Shown in pieces: positions 1 through 7,981 of a DNA stretch of 64,000 bases. Both the position numbers and the translations under genes were made by a program. Position 1 is the first letter of the stretch; every line of letters starts with the position of its first letter. This DNA comes from Phycisphaerales bacterium (GTDB taxonomy: Bacteria; Planctomycetota; Phycisphaerae; Phycisphaerales; SM1A02). The stretch is taken from positions 62,001-126,000 of the forward strand of contig JAKVBU010000009.1 of the NCBI GenBank assembly GCA_022446885.1. Direction: 5' to 3'. The notes under the pieces were generated by a model, which was given only the letters and a program-made list of their open reading frames with translations, searched no databases and was not told the DNA's origin.

Positions 1-883
1 GCGGCAGATGGATGATCGTCTCGGCTCGAGGCAGGTTCGCCAGTTGAGGTGTGCGATTGAGGCGAGCCAGTCGGGGCGATAGCAGCTGGACCAGAATCCA
101 CCCCACAGGCAACAGGAATGCCGCCGAGCCCGCCACCCACATCAGGGCACCGGCTGCCGACTGATCGCTCAGTGGGGTGAAGCCGAGCAACATGGGCCCA
201 CCGGCGTAGAGGTCGTAGATGGGTGTCGTCCAGAACGTGAATGCCGCCGAGAAGACGGTGTTCTGGATGTCAGCTGCCAGCAGGTAGGGGATCAGCATCC
301 ACCGAGGCCAACGCGCCGTGCTGGGCCAGGGCTGGATCACCGGCCACCAGAAGAGCACACTGACGAACAGGAATATGCCGTGCTCAATCTCGTGCCAACC
401 GCTCTGAAGCAGGGCCAATTCGTAGAGCGCGGGCAGATGCCAGACCCAGGTTGCAATGACAAACAATGTGAATGCGACCAGTGGGTGCACGAAGAAGTCA
501 ACGACAGCGCGAAATGGGCGAGCCCCGATCAACGGTCCAACCCAGCCGCTGCGGATGCGCCAGGGTAGGCCACGCAGCAGTGGCGGGCCCGGCCAGCCAC
601 AGAGCAGCAGCGGTGGGGCAACCATCATCAGCAGCACGTGCTGGGCCATGTGGGCACTCAGCAGGAGTCCCCCCATGGGATCCAGAGGGGAACACAGTGC
701 GACGAAGATCGTCAGCAGCCCTGCCATGAAGCAGGCCAGACGACCAGCCCCGTATCGCTCGGGCATGCTTCGACGCAGAACGAGCCAGCCGCGCAGGTAC
801 ACGGCGGCTGTACACACGAGTGCGAGCGTCAGGAAGGGGTCAACCGTCCAGGAGGTCAGCAGTGTTGCCGCAGATTCGGGCAT
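1..883 (-). CDS. ctaG: Cytochrome c oxidase assembly factor CtaG (caa3 type), 3' end beyond window
   Basis: The visible 294 residues begin MPESAATLL and form a polytopic membrane protein with about seven hydrophobic segments. A conserved His pair, HMAQH at residues 78-82, is followed by a Pro-rich membrane helix, as in the caa3_CtaG family, which helps assemble the copper centre of caa3-type oxidases. The gene is last in the respiratory operon, 29 bases after the cytochrome b-c fusion, which fits this role. The ATG at 881-883 is preceded by a TAGGCT box 9 bases away, so it may also be transcribed alone. The C-terminus lies off the left edge. The family call is from recognition of the sequence pattern and context. 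Confidence 0.85.
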   Translation of the reverse strand, partial: MPESAATLLTSWTVDPFLTLALVCTAAVYLRGWLVLRRSMPERYGAGRLACFMAGLLTIFVALCSPLDPMGGLLLSAHMAQHVLLMMVAPPLLLCGWPGPPLLRGLPWRIRSGWVGPLIGARPFRAVVDFFVHPLVAFTLFVIATWVWHLPALYELALLQSGWHEIEHGIFLFVSVLFWWPVIQPWPSTARWPRWMLIPYLLAADIQNTVFSAAFTFWTTPIYDLYAGGPMLLGFTPLSDQSAAGALMWVAGSAAFLLPVGWILVQLLSPRLARLNRTPQLANLPRAETIIHLP

Positions 884-892
884 GGGCTCGTC

Positions 893-898
893 AGCCTA
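893..898 (-). promoter_or_regulatory. Candidate leaderless -10 box for ctaG
   Basis: TAGGCT on the minus strand ends 9 bases before the ctaG ATG, inside the 29-base gap after the cytochrome b-c gene. No Shine-Dalgarno sequence lies between. It would give ctaG its own promoter inside the operon. Confidence 0.35.
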
Positions 899-912
899 CC
901 CGGCGCGCTCGC

Positions 913-2403
913 TCAATAGGCGTCGATCCGTTCGGGGAAGAACGGAGGTACGTCCTGCTGGGTGGGGCGTGGTGTCATGCTGAATCCAGATGCCTCTTCG
1001 TGCATGTTCTGACCGTGCAGCGTCATGAGGAAGGCTGTAACAGCCGTGGTTTCCGACGGGGTCAGGTGCTTGCCATAGGCGGGCATGTTCCCTCCGCCCT
1101 GGATCACCTGACGAATGATCTGATCTGCATTGAGGCGGGTTGCGACGTCGTCGAGTGCTGGGCCGCGATGCCCGCCTCGTCCGTCCAGCGCGTGGCAGTT
1201 TCGGCACTGCTTGTTCTGCACGACCATGGCACCCTGCAGTTCCAGCGGGCTTCGACCCTGCACATACTGCACCGGTGTGGGAATCCCGCTCCACGCCTGC
1301 ATGACTGGTGACCAGGGCGCTTTGTAGGCCAGATAGGTGAGGCCACCGAGGCAGACCATCAGGAACACCACGAACAGCACGGAGATTGGTCGCCGCCGCC
1401 AGTGTTTCTCGCCGTCGCCTGAAAGGAACGGCAGCATGATGAGCACGCCCGCCGCCAGCACCGGGAAGCCGATGATCAGGAATGTCTCCATGTAGGGCGG
1501 GAGCAGGGCCAACACGGCGAAGATCGACTGGAACCAAAAGTCTGGCCGCGGCGCCGTGTGGATCAACATCGGATCCGGCTTTCCGTTTGGTCCGGCCGGG
1601 CCAAAGAGCATGGCACAGGTGAAGAGCAGGCCCAGCACGAGGCCGCAGGCAATCATGTCGCGCCCCGCAGCATTGGGGAAGAAGGGCATGCCCCGCTTGT
1701 GCACTTCGCGCTCGTACGTCTCGCGATACGTCTTCTTGTCCACGAGTACGCCAGGGGTGGGTGTCTCGTTGATGCCGCACTTGATGACGAGCAGCAGGTG
1801 TACGCCAATGAGGGCGATCAGCGATCCGGGAAGCACGAAGACATGCAGCGCGAAGAAGCGAGACAGCGATTCACCGCCGATGATCGGGCCACCCAACACG
1901 AACTGCACCAGCCCGGGGCCGATGAATGGAACGCGGCCGGCCATGGCCATGCCCACGCCCATGCCCCAATACGCATCCTGGTCCCACCGCAGCACCTGAC
2001 CGGTGAACCCCATGCCCAGTGTGCAGACGAACAGCAGCACCCCAACGATCCAAGTGAGCTCGCGCGGGTACTTGAAGGCACCGAACAGGAACACCTGAAT
2101 CATGTGGATCGACATCATCGCGATCATCAGATGGGATCCCCACACATGGAGCGCCCGCAGGAACCAGCCCATCGTCTGGTCGTAATTGAGGTATTCGAGC
2201 GATGCGTATGCTTCGTCGGCGCTGGGCACATAGACCAGTGCCAGGCAGATGCCGGTCATGATCTGAAGCATGAACAGCATCAAGGTCATTGAGCCGAAGA
2301 CGTACCACCACTTCGCACTGGAAGGCACCGCATGGGACATCGACGGACCCAGTGTGTCCTTCAGTCCCAGTCGTTCTTCAAACCAGTCGATGATGCGTGC
2401 CAT
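913..2403 (-). CDS. Cytochrome b fused to a C-terminal mono-haem cytochrome c
   Basis: This is the membrane core of a quinol:cytochrome c oxidoreductase (bc-type complex). The first ~380 residues are cytochrome b with candidate haem ligands His86, His100, His187 and His202. The 187/202 spacing is like that of b6-type proteins. The last ~100 residues form a cytochrome c domain with CRNCH at 400-404 and a likely axial Met440. At 496 residues it is longer than plain cytochrome b because of this fusion, which replaces a separate cytochrome c1. It lies 11 bases after the Rieske gene in the operon. The family is certain; haem ligand numbers are inferred from spacing. Confidence 0.93.
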   Translation of the reverse strand: MARIIDWFEERLGLKDTLGPSMSHAVPSSAKWWYVFGSMTLMLFMLQIMTGICLALVYVPSADEAYASLEYLNYDQTMGWFLRALHVWGSHLMIAMMSIHMIQVFLFGAFKYPRELTWIVGVLLFVCTLGMGFTGQVLRWDQDAYWGMGVGMAMAGRVPFIGPGLVQFVLGGPIIGGESLSRFFALHVFVLPGSLIALIGVHLLLVIKCGINETPTPGVLVDKKTYRETYEREVHKRGMPFFPNAAGRDMIACGLVLGLLFTCAMLFGPAGPNGKPDPMLIHTAPRPDFWFQSIFAVLALLPPYMETFLIIGFPVLAAGVLIMLPFLSGDGEKHWRRRPISVLFVVFLMVCLGGLTYLAYKAPWSPVMQAWSGIPTPVQYVQGRSPLELQGAMVVQNKQCRNCHALDGRGGHRGPALDDVATRLNADQIIRQVIQGGGNMPAYGKHLTPSETTAVTAFLMTLHGQNMHEEASGFSMTPRPTQQDVPPFFPERIDAY

Positions 2404-2414
2404 GGGTATGAGGC

Positions 2415-2969
2415 TCAGGGGGTCTGCTGCAACGTGGGCAGTCGCCCCGCCTTGATCTCAAGTGTGCCGTTCTTGATTCGTGTCTCGTAGGTGTAGAGGC
2501 CTCGTGGGGGTGGGCCCGCAGCATGTGATCCGTCGGCGTAGTACACGCCACCGTGGCAGGGGCACATGAAGAGGCTCGACTCGGGGAACCAACGCACCGG
2601 ACAGCCCAGATGGGTGCAGTTGATCGCGAACACAGTGAATGACTCGCCCGTCTGTCGCCTCACCCAACAGGGCGTGTTGGCCGTGTAGCCGTCCCAAGGG
2701 GTGGTGAAGGGGTTGCGATACTCACCGAGGCGAGTTTGGCCTTCCGGGAACGAATCGATGGTGCCCAGCGACACCCACTTCTGTGAGCCGCCCGACTTCC
2801 AAGGTGCAAGCAGATACCCCACGACCGGAATCGCGATGGCCACGGCCACGATGGCGTTGATGCCAGCGCCCAACCAGAAAAGGAAGCCTCGTCGTGAGGG
2901 CTGGGGTTCAGGGCCCGGGCCAAGCATGTCGGGGTCAGGTGCGCTGCGATAGTCAAACTGTTCAGGCAT
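2415..2969 (-). CDS. Rieske 2Fe-2S protein of the bc-type complex
   Basis: This 184-residue protein has an N-terminal anchor (about residues 29-54) preceded by SRRGFL, resembling a twin-arginine signal. The Rieske fold follows, with box 1 CTHLGC at 118-123 and box 2 CPCHG at 136-140. Cys118, His120, Cys136 and His139 should bind the cluster, and Cys123/Cys138 should form the disulphide. It passes electrons from quinol to cytochrome c. It sits between the dihaem cytochrome and cytochrome b genes, with its start touching the stop of the upstream gene. Confidence 0.95.
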   Translation of the reverse strand: MPEQFDYRSAPDPDMLGPGPEPQPSRRGFLFWLGAGINAIVAVAIAIPVVGYLLAPWKSGGSQKWVSLGTIDSFPEGQTRLGEYRNPFTTPWDGYTANTPCWVRRQTGESFTVFAINCTHLGCPVRWFPESSLFMCPCHGGVYYADGSHAAGPPPRGLYTYETRIKNGTLEIKAGRLPTLQQTP

Positions 2970-3703
2970 CAGTTTCCCTCCCCGATTGTCTTGGTGTCCG
3001 GGTAGGGCGAGCCCGGGTACTGGACACGATGGGAGGTGAGCCAGGCCACCAGATCAGACACTTGCTGTGAGGTCAGCGGGCCGCTCGTGAGCACCTGCCG
3101 CGTGCCGACACGACCTCGGAAATTGGGCATGCCCAGATCGAGGCGGCCACAGATGATCGCACTGCGAAGGGCCTGATCGCTTGTCATGGCCAGGAACGCA
3201 TCGTCAACCACCGATCCGGCGTGCTCGCCGCCACGCCCGTCACTGCCGTGACACGCGGCGCATCGTTGGGCAAAGACAAGCTCTCCCGCTTTGGCCGACC
3301 CGGGCGAACCCTGCAGTGATGGTCCACTTGTGGCGACGGCGTCCTGTTGACCCCATGCACTGCGCATGCCCTTGATGATGTCATCCAGTTGTTCGTCGGT
3401 GAGAATGCCCCCCTCCGACTGCACCATCGGGGGCATCAGGGTGCCCTCCACGCCTTCGGTGATCACTCGGCGGAGATAGGCGTCCGATGCCAGCGACAGA
3501 TAGAGGGGGTCGTTCATCGGGCGGGCCGGGCCGAAGCGTCCGTCCGCTCCGTGGCAGCCCGAGCAGTAGTTGGTCCACAACTGGTTGAAGTCATGCACCT
3601 GGTCGCCAGGCACCGGGCGGTCTGCACGTACGGGGCGGCCCGGCATCCAATCGCACGCACACAGCGAACAGAGCAACGCAGCCAGAATGCAGCGGGCGAT
3701 CAT
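2969..3703 (-). CDS. Dihaem cytochrome c lipoprotein
   Basis: A short hydrophobic N-terminus ends in LCAC, a lipobox with Cys17 as the likely lipidated residue. Two cytochrome c domains follow, with CSGCH at 47-51 and CAACH at 148-152; Met90 and Met192 are likely axial ligands. At 244 residues it is a tandem class I cytochrome. Placed between oxidase and bc-complex genes, it probably shuttles electrons from the Rieske/cytochrome b complex to the oxidase while anchored at the membrane. Its start overlaps the upstream membrane-protein stop by 4 bases, so the two are probably translationally coupled. Confidence 0.9.
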   Translation of the reverse strand: MIARCILAALLCSLCACDWMPGRPVRADRPVPGDQVHDFNQLWTNYCSGCHGADGRFGPARPMNDPLYLSLASDAYLRRVITEGVEGTLMPPMVQSEGGILTDEQLDDIIKGMRSAWGQQDAVATSGPSLQGSPGSAKAGELVFAQRCAACHGSDGRGGEHAGSVVDDAFLAMTSDQALRSAIICGRLDLGMPNFRGRVGTRQVLTSGPLTSQQVSDLVAWLTSHRVQYPGSPYPDTKTIGEGN

Positions 3704-4539
3704 GATTCGTCCTCCGCCTGCATGCCCGGAACCCCCGGTGAGTCCATGCCCAGTCGTTCCAGATAGGACCAGTTCTGCATCGTGGAAATCTTCTCAGACT
3801 TGACGATCCAGGCGCCACAGGCCAGCCCGAAGGCCACCTGTGCGCCGATGAACCAGCCCCACTCGATGTGCATCTCCAGCGCTGGATTGATCACACTCAA
3901 TGATGCCAACGTCAGCCCGCACCAGATGGCGGGCATGATGATTGCGGCCCAGAACAGTGGCCAGCGGGGCACCAGCGGCATGATCACGCCGTACACGAGA
4001 CCAATGAAGAGCGACATGACAATGTGAATGCCCAAGCCCACGGCAAGCGCACCCCCGTGAAATGCCGACAGGGCAGTTTGATCCATATCCCCGATCGACG
4101 GCAGGATGGTGCCGGCCAGCACGTTGACCGCGTACCAGAGGCTGCCGTGCGAAGCCAGCGACCCGATGAGGGCTACGACGGCCATGGCCACGCCGCCAAT
4201 GATGCCGCCGACGACACCGGCCGAGTATGGGTGGATCTCAAGTGGGATGCGGGCGCGGTGGGTGGGCTGCGCCATCAGTCGCCCTACTTGTCCGATGCGA
4301 GCTTCGATTGCATCAGGATGCGTGTCGATGACGGGCTCATACTCACGCGGGTCGGGAAGGACTTCTCGCCACCAGTGCACAGCTCCAGCCAGTGCAAAGC
4401 TGAGCCCGACAATTGCTACGGACCAGGTCGTCACGATGCCAGCGAACATGAATGTCACGCCGAATGCGGCGATCAACGGGCCGGCGCAAGGGCAGGGCAA
4501 CTCGACTGGGTGCTGTTCGGATTGGTGTTGTTGGTCCAT
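3700..4539 (-). CDS. Polytopic membrane protein of the respiratory operon
   Basis: This 279-residue protein begins MDQQHQSEQ; an upstream in-frame start would run into ctaE, so the ATG at 4537-4539 was chosen, 7 bases after the ctaE stop. An N-terminal two-helix unit is followed by a soluble stretch with a run of Pro, Arg and Glu, then five or six further helices. It has no haem or copper motif. Position between cox subunit III and the dihaem cytochrome suggests a structural subunit linking oxidase and bc complex, or a subunit-IV-like role. I do not recognise a named family; the function is inferred only from context. Confidence 0.75.
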   Translation of the reverse strand: MDQQHQSEQHPVELPCPCAGPLIAAFGVTFMFAGIVTTWSVAIVGLSFALAGAVHWWREVLPDPREYEPVIDTHPDAIEARIGQVGRLMAQPTHRARIPLEIHPYSAGVVGGIIGGVAMAVVALIGSLASHGSLWYAVNVLAGTILPSIGDMDQTALSAFHGGALAVGLGIHIVMSLFIGLVYGVIMPLVPRWPLFWAAIIMPAIWCGLTLASLSVINPALEMHIEWGWFIGAQVAFGLACGAWIVKSEKISTMQNWSYLERLGMDSPGVPGMQAEDES

Positions 4540-4546
4540 CAGCGAC

Positions 4547-5185
4547 TCACCCGTAGTACCCGATGATGTAGACGACGGTAAAGACGAAGATCCACACGCC
4601 GTCAACGAAGTGCCAGTACCAACTTAGAAGGTCCACTTTGCCTGCATGCCGCTGATGGTTGTAGCCACACAAGGTGAGCACGAGCACAATCGTCATCAGC
4701 AACAGCCCGATGGTGACGTGGGCGGCGTGGAACCCCACCAGCGTGAAGAAGCACGAGCCGAACAGATTGGTGTTCAGCCACAGGCCATCTTCGGCGATGA
4801 GCCCGTACCACTCGAAGCCTGTACCCGCCAAGAAGACCCCGCCGAACGCGATCGTCAACGCCCAGAACAGTGTGAACCGGGCCATGGCGCCCTGCTCGAG
4901 CGCCTTCACGGCCAGCCAGATCCAGATGCTGCTGGTGAGCAGGAAGATCGAATTGAACGAGACGGCCATGGGGGCCCACGTCGGAGCGGCAAAGGGTGGG
5001 TCCAGTACGTCCTGCGGGTAGGGGCCAGAGAGGTCCTTGCCGATGTAGAAGAGGTACACCGCGATCAGCGTGCCGAAGAAGAAGATCTCCGACAGGATCA
5101 ACAGAGATACACCCAACTTGCCCTTGGGCAGGTTGTGCACCGGTGCCAACTCCGGCAGGGCCGCATTGGTATCGATGGTGCTCAT
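4547..5185 (-). CDS. ctaE: Cytochrome c oxidase subunit III
   Basis: This 212-residue protein has five hydrophobic segments and typical subunit III features: LSEIFFFGTL near the start and a GFHAAHV motif before the fourth helix. It supports stable proton pumping by subunit I. The start overlaps the ctaD stop by 4 bases, indicating coupled translation, and the next gene follows after 7 bases. Length matches short bacterial caa3-type subunit III. Confidence 0.95.
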   Translation of the reverse strand: MSTIDTNAALPELAPVHNLPKGKLGVSLLILSEIFFFGTLIAVYLFYIGKDLSGPYPQDVLDPPFAAPTWAPMAVSFNSIFLLTSSIWIWLAVKALEQGAMARFTLFWALTIAFGGVFLAGTGFEWYGLIAEDGLWLNTNLFGSCFFTLVGFHAAHVTIGLLLMTIVLVLTLCGYNHQRHAGKVDLLSWYWHFVDGVWIFVFTVVYIIGYYG

Positions 5186-6849
5186 TCGTACTTCCAGTCC
5201 GGGTCTTCAGGGTGCTTCTTGTCCCACAGTGGGCGACGGCTGCGTACCTCTGGATCGACGTCGAAGTTCCAAGCCGGCGGTGGGGAGGGCGTGCTCCACT
5301 CGAGCGTCCATGCGTCCCATGGGTCGTCTCCGGCAGGCTTGCCCTTCTTGAGCGACCGCAGCAGATTCCACGCGAAGAACAGCACGCCGATGATCTGGAA
5401 CAACACGCCGATGGAGGAGATCAGGTTCCAGATCTCCCAGCCGCGATCGGCGTGATAGGTGTAGATCCGACGGGGCATGCCCAGCATGCCCGAGACGTGC
5501 ATCGGGGCGAAGGTGAGATTGAACCCGATGAAGAGCGTCCAGAAGTGCCACTTGCCGATGCGTTCCGAGAGCATCTTGCCGCTGACCTTCGGGAACCAGT
5601 AGTAGATTGCGGCGAAGATCGTGAACACCAGGCCGCCGAAGAGCACATAGTGGAAGTGTCCCACGACAAAGTACGAGTCGCTTACCTGCCAGTCGAAGGG
5701 CACCACCGCGAGCATGATGCCCGTCAGACCACCGAAAAGGAATTGCACGAGGAAGCCCAGTGAGAACAGCATGGGGGTGTGCAGTCGAATCTTGCCGCCG
5801 TACATGGTGGCGACCCAGTTGAACATCTTGATGCCGGTGGGGACGGCGATGAGCATGGTTGATGCCATGAAGGCCGTGTTCACCGCAGGGCTCAGGCCAA
5901 CCGCAAACATGTGGTGCACCCAGACGCCCAGAGAAATGAACCCGATCGCGACGGTCGCCGCCACCATCAGCGGGTAGCCAAACAGCACCTTGCGGCAGAA
6001 GACCGGAATGATCTCGGAGACGAAGGCGAAGGCTGGCAGAATCAGGATGTAGACCTCAGGGTGCCCGAAGAACCAGAAGAGGTTCTGCCAGAGCACAGCC
6101 GAACCACCGCCTTGAACGTCGAAGAAGTGCGCCCCCAGACTGCGGTCAAACAGCAGCATGACCTGTGACGCGGCCAGTGGCGGCATGGCGATCACGACCA
6201 AAATGGCATCGATGAGCATGATCCAGACGAAGATCGGCATCTTCATCAGGCTCATGCCTTTGCACCGCATGCACAGGATGGTGGCCACCAGATTGATGCC
6301 CGTCGCGATCGATCCGAAGCCCGACACGAGCAGGCCCAGAATCCAGTAGTCGGTGCTGTGCCCGCGGGAGAACGTCCGCTCGGTCAGCGGTGCGTACGCG
6401 AACCAGCCCACGTCGGGTGCGGATCCCATTCCATAGAGGCCCTGCCCGCCAAAGTACGAGAAGTACAGCAGGAGGCCGCCAAAGAGGAACAGCCAGAAAC
6501 CAAAAGCATTGAGTCGCGGGAAGGCCAGATCACGGGTGCCAATCATCAGCGGCACGAGGTAATTGGCGCTGCCCAGCAGGATGGGCATGCCCACCAGGAA
6601 CACCATGGTGGTGCCGTGCATGGTGAACAGGCGGTTGAATTCGTCGGGCATCACGACGCCCATGTCCGACCAAGCCAACTGCCATCGCATCATGGTGGCT
6701 TCAAGGCCACCGATGATGAAGAACAGGAGCCCCGACGTGATGTACATCAGGCCCAACTTCTTGTGGTCAACTGTCACGACCCACTCGTGCAGCCTTGACA
6801 GGGGGGGCGCCTTGAGCGCCAGACGGGGTGATTCCGGCGCTGTGGTCAC
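5182..6849 (-). CDS. ctaD: Cytochrome c oxidase subunit I (haem-copper, A type)
   Basis: This 555-residue, 12-helix catalytic subunit reduces O2 to water and pumps protons. Visible ligands are His78 (low-spin haem), the HPEVY motif at 263-267 with CuB His263 and the Tyr267 that is usually cross-linked to it, CuB ligands His312-His313, and His398/His400 for the two haems. Lys341 in PTGIK marks the K-channel, and the Glu in HPEVY marks an A1-type D-channel end. Start and stop overlap ctaC and ctaE by 4 bases each. Confidence 0.98.
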   Translation of the reverse strand: MTTAPESPRLALKAPPLSRLHEWVVTVDHKKLGLMYITSGLLFFIIGGLEATMMRWQLAWSDMGVVMPDEFNRLFTMHGTTMVFLVGMPILLGSANYLVPLMIGTRDLAFPRLNAFGFWLFLFGGLLLYFSYFGGQGLYGMGSAPDVGWFAYAPLTERTFSRGHSTDYWILGLLVSGFGSIATGINLVATILCMRCKGMSLMKMPIFVWIMLIDAILVVIAMPPLAASQVMLLFDRSLGAHFFDVQGGGSAVLWQNLFWFFGHPEVYILILPAFAFVSEIIPVFCRKVLFGYPLMVAATVAIGFISLGVWVHHMFAVGLSPAVNTAFMASTMLIAVPTGIKMFNWVATMYGGKIRLHTPMLFSLGFLVQFLFGGLTGIMLAVVPFDWQVSDSYFVVGHFHYVLFGGLVFTIFAAIYYWFPKVSGKMLSERIGKWHFWTLFIGFNLTFAPMHVSGMLGMPRRIYTYHADRGWEIWNLISSIGVLFQIIGVLFFAWNLLRSLKKGKPAGDDPWDAWTLEWSTPSPPPAWNFDVDPEVRSRRPLWDKKHPEDPDWKYE

Positions 6850-7904
6850 TTGAGCGTCTCCAGATAGTCGCAGATTCGGTCAGTTTCCTCGCGTGAGAGT
6901 TTCATGGAAGGCATGTCGCAGCCCGGCTTGATGTTCTGTGGGTCCCACACCCACTCACGCAGGCGATCTGGCGTATTCGCGGCCGCGCCTGCGCCCAGCA
7001 CCGATCTGCTCATGAGGTGTGTCAGGTCTGGCGCGAAGGTGCCGTCGGCCACTGTGCCCCTGATGGTGTGGCAATTGATGCAGGCTGTACTCATGAAGAG
7101 ATCACGGCCCTCTGCGACGGCGGCATCTTCCACCGCTTCCTTCTGCTGGTTCTCCACCCAGCGGGCGAATTCTTCTTCCGTGTGCACGTACACGGTGATC
7201 AGCATGTTGGCGTGCTGATTGCCGCAGTATTCAGCACACTGTCCGATGTACTTGCCGGCTCTGCTGGGTTGCAGCCACAGGTGGTTGATGCGGCCTGGAA
7301 CGACATCCATCTTGCCCGCCAACTGGGGCACCCAGAACGAGTGGATGACGTCGGCCGATTCAAGCATCAGGTAGACCGACTGCGGTTCGCCGTCTTTCGT
7401 CAAGGGAATGTGGAGTTCGTTGGCGGTCACAAAGCCCAGATCGCCGTAGTCAAACTCCCACCACCAGCGGTGCCCCACGACGGTGACCTCGAGCGAACCA
7501 GGTGGCGGTTCCTGCTTGTCGATCTCGAAAATGCCGCGGGCGGATACGAGAAAGAGCACGAAGACGATCAGCAGGGGGATCACAGTCCAGGCTAGTTCGA
7601 CCGGATTGGATCCATACACCTGTGGCGGTTCACCGCCCTCGGATTCGCTGCGCTTCTTTCGATATCGGATGATGGCCCATACGATCAGGCCTTCCATCAC
7701 GATGAAAATCACCGCGCAGATGCCGATGATCAGCCACGTGATGTCGAGAATGATCTCCGCCGGCTCCGACCGTGGCAGGAACATGCTGGGCATTTCTGCC
7801 GTGCCGGGCGCACAGACAGGTGCAGCCCCACTGGCGGTTGCCGCCAGCAAACTCATCATCCACCCCGATGCCACGAAGGCTCGCCTCACGCACTGCTCCT
7901 GCAC
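6846..7904 (-). CDS. ctaC: Cytochrome c oxidase subunit II with fused cytochrome c (caa3 type)
   Basis: This 352-residue protein has a signal sequence, two transmembrane helices (about 52-80 and 103-122), then the CuA cupredoxin domain with His188, Cys223, Glu225, Cys227, His231 and Met234. A C-terminal cytochrome c domain carries CINCH at 275-279, with Met331 or Met334 as sixth ligand. The fused haem accepts electrons directly, so no soluble cytochrome c is needed. It opens the eight-gene operon. The start is GTG at 7902-7904; a TAGGGT box at 7928-7933 lies 23 bases upstream and may be its promoter. Confidence 0.97.
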   Translation of the reverse strand: MQEQCVRRAFVASGWMMSLLAATASGAAPVCAPGTAEMPSMFLPRSEPAEIILDITWLIIGICAVIFIVMEGLIVWAIIRYRKKRSESEGGEPPQVYGSNPVELAWTVIPLLIVFVLFLVSARGIFEIDKQEPPPGSLEVTVVGHRWWWEFDYGDLGFVTANELHIPLTKDGEPQSVYLMLESADVIHSFWVPQLAGKMDVVPGRINHLWLQPSRAGKYIGQCAEYCGNQHANMLITVYVHTEEEFARWVENQQKEAVEDAAVAEGRDLFMSTACINCHTIRGTVADGTFAPDLTHLMSRSVLGAGAAANTPDRLREWVWDPQNIKPGCDMPSMKLSREETDRICDYLETLK

Positions 7905-7927
7905 GTGCTCGGTTGCACGCCGTCAGG

Positions 7928-7933
7928 ACCCTA
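7928..7933 (-). promoter_or_regulatory. Candidate -10 box of the respiratory operon
   Basis: TAGGGT on the minus strand lies 23 bases before the GTG of ctaC, implying a short leader rather than a leaderless start. It is the only TANNNT seen in the 77-base ctaC/hrpA intergenic space in this direction. Support is by motif only. Confidence 0.35.
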
Positions 7934-7981
7934 GCATGAGCATTCAAGCCCCGGCAAGTGGGGGTGCGGCATGATTAGAAC

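Noticed and set aside
1558-2292. Long plus-strand open frame across the cytochrome b gene.
   Set aside because: It is a shadow of the well-supported minus-strand cytochrome b-c gene, and its residues form no recognisable domain.
4646-5455. Plus-strand open frame of about 269 codons across ctaE and ctaD.
   Set aside because: It is opposite two firmly identified oxidase subunits; high GC content makes long antisense frames common here.
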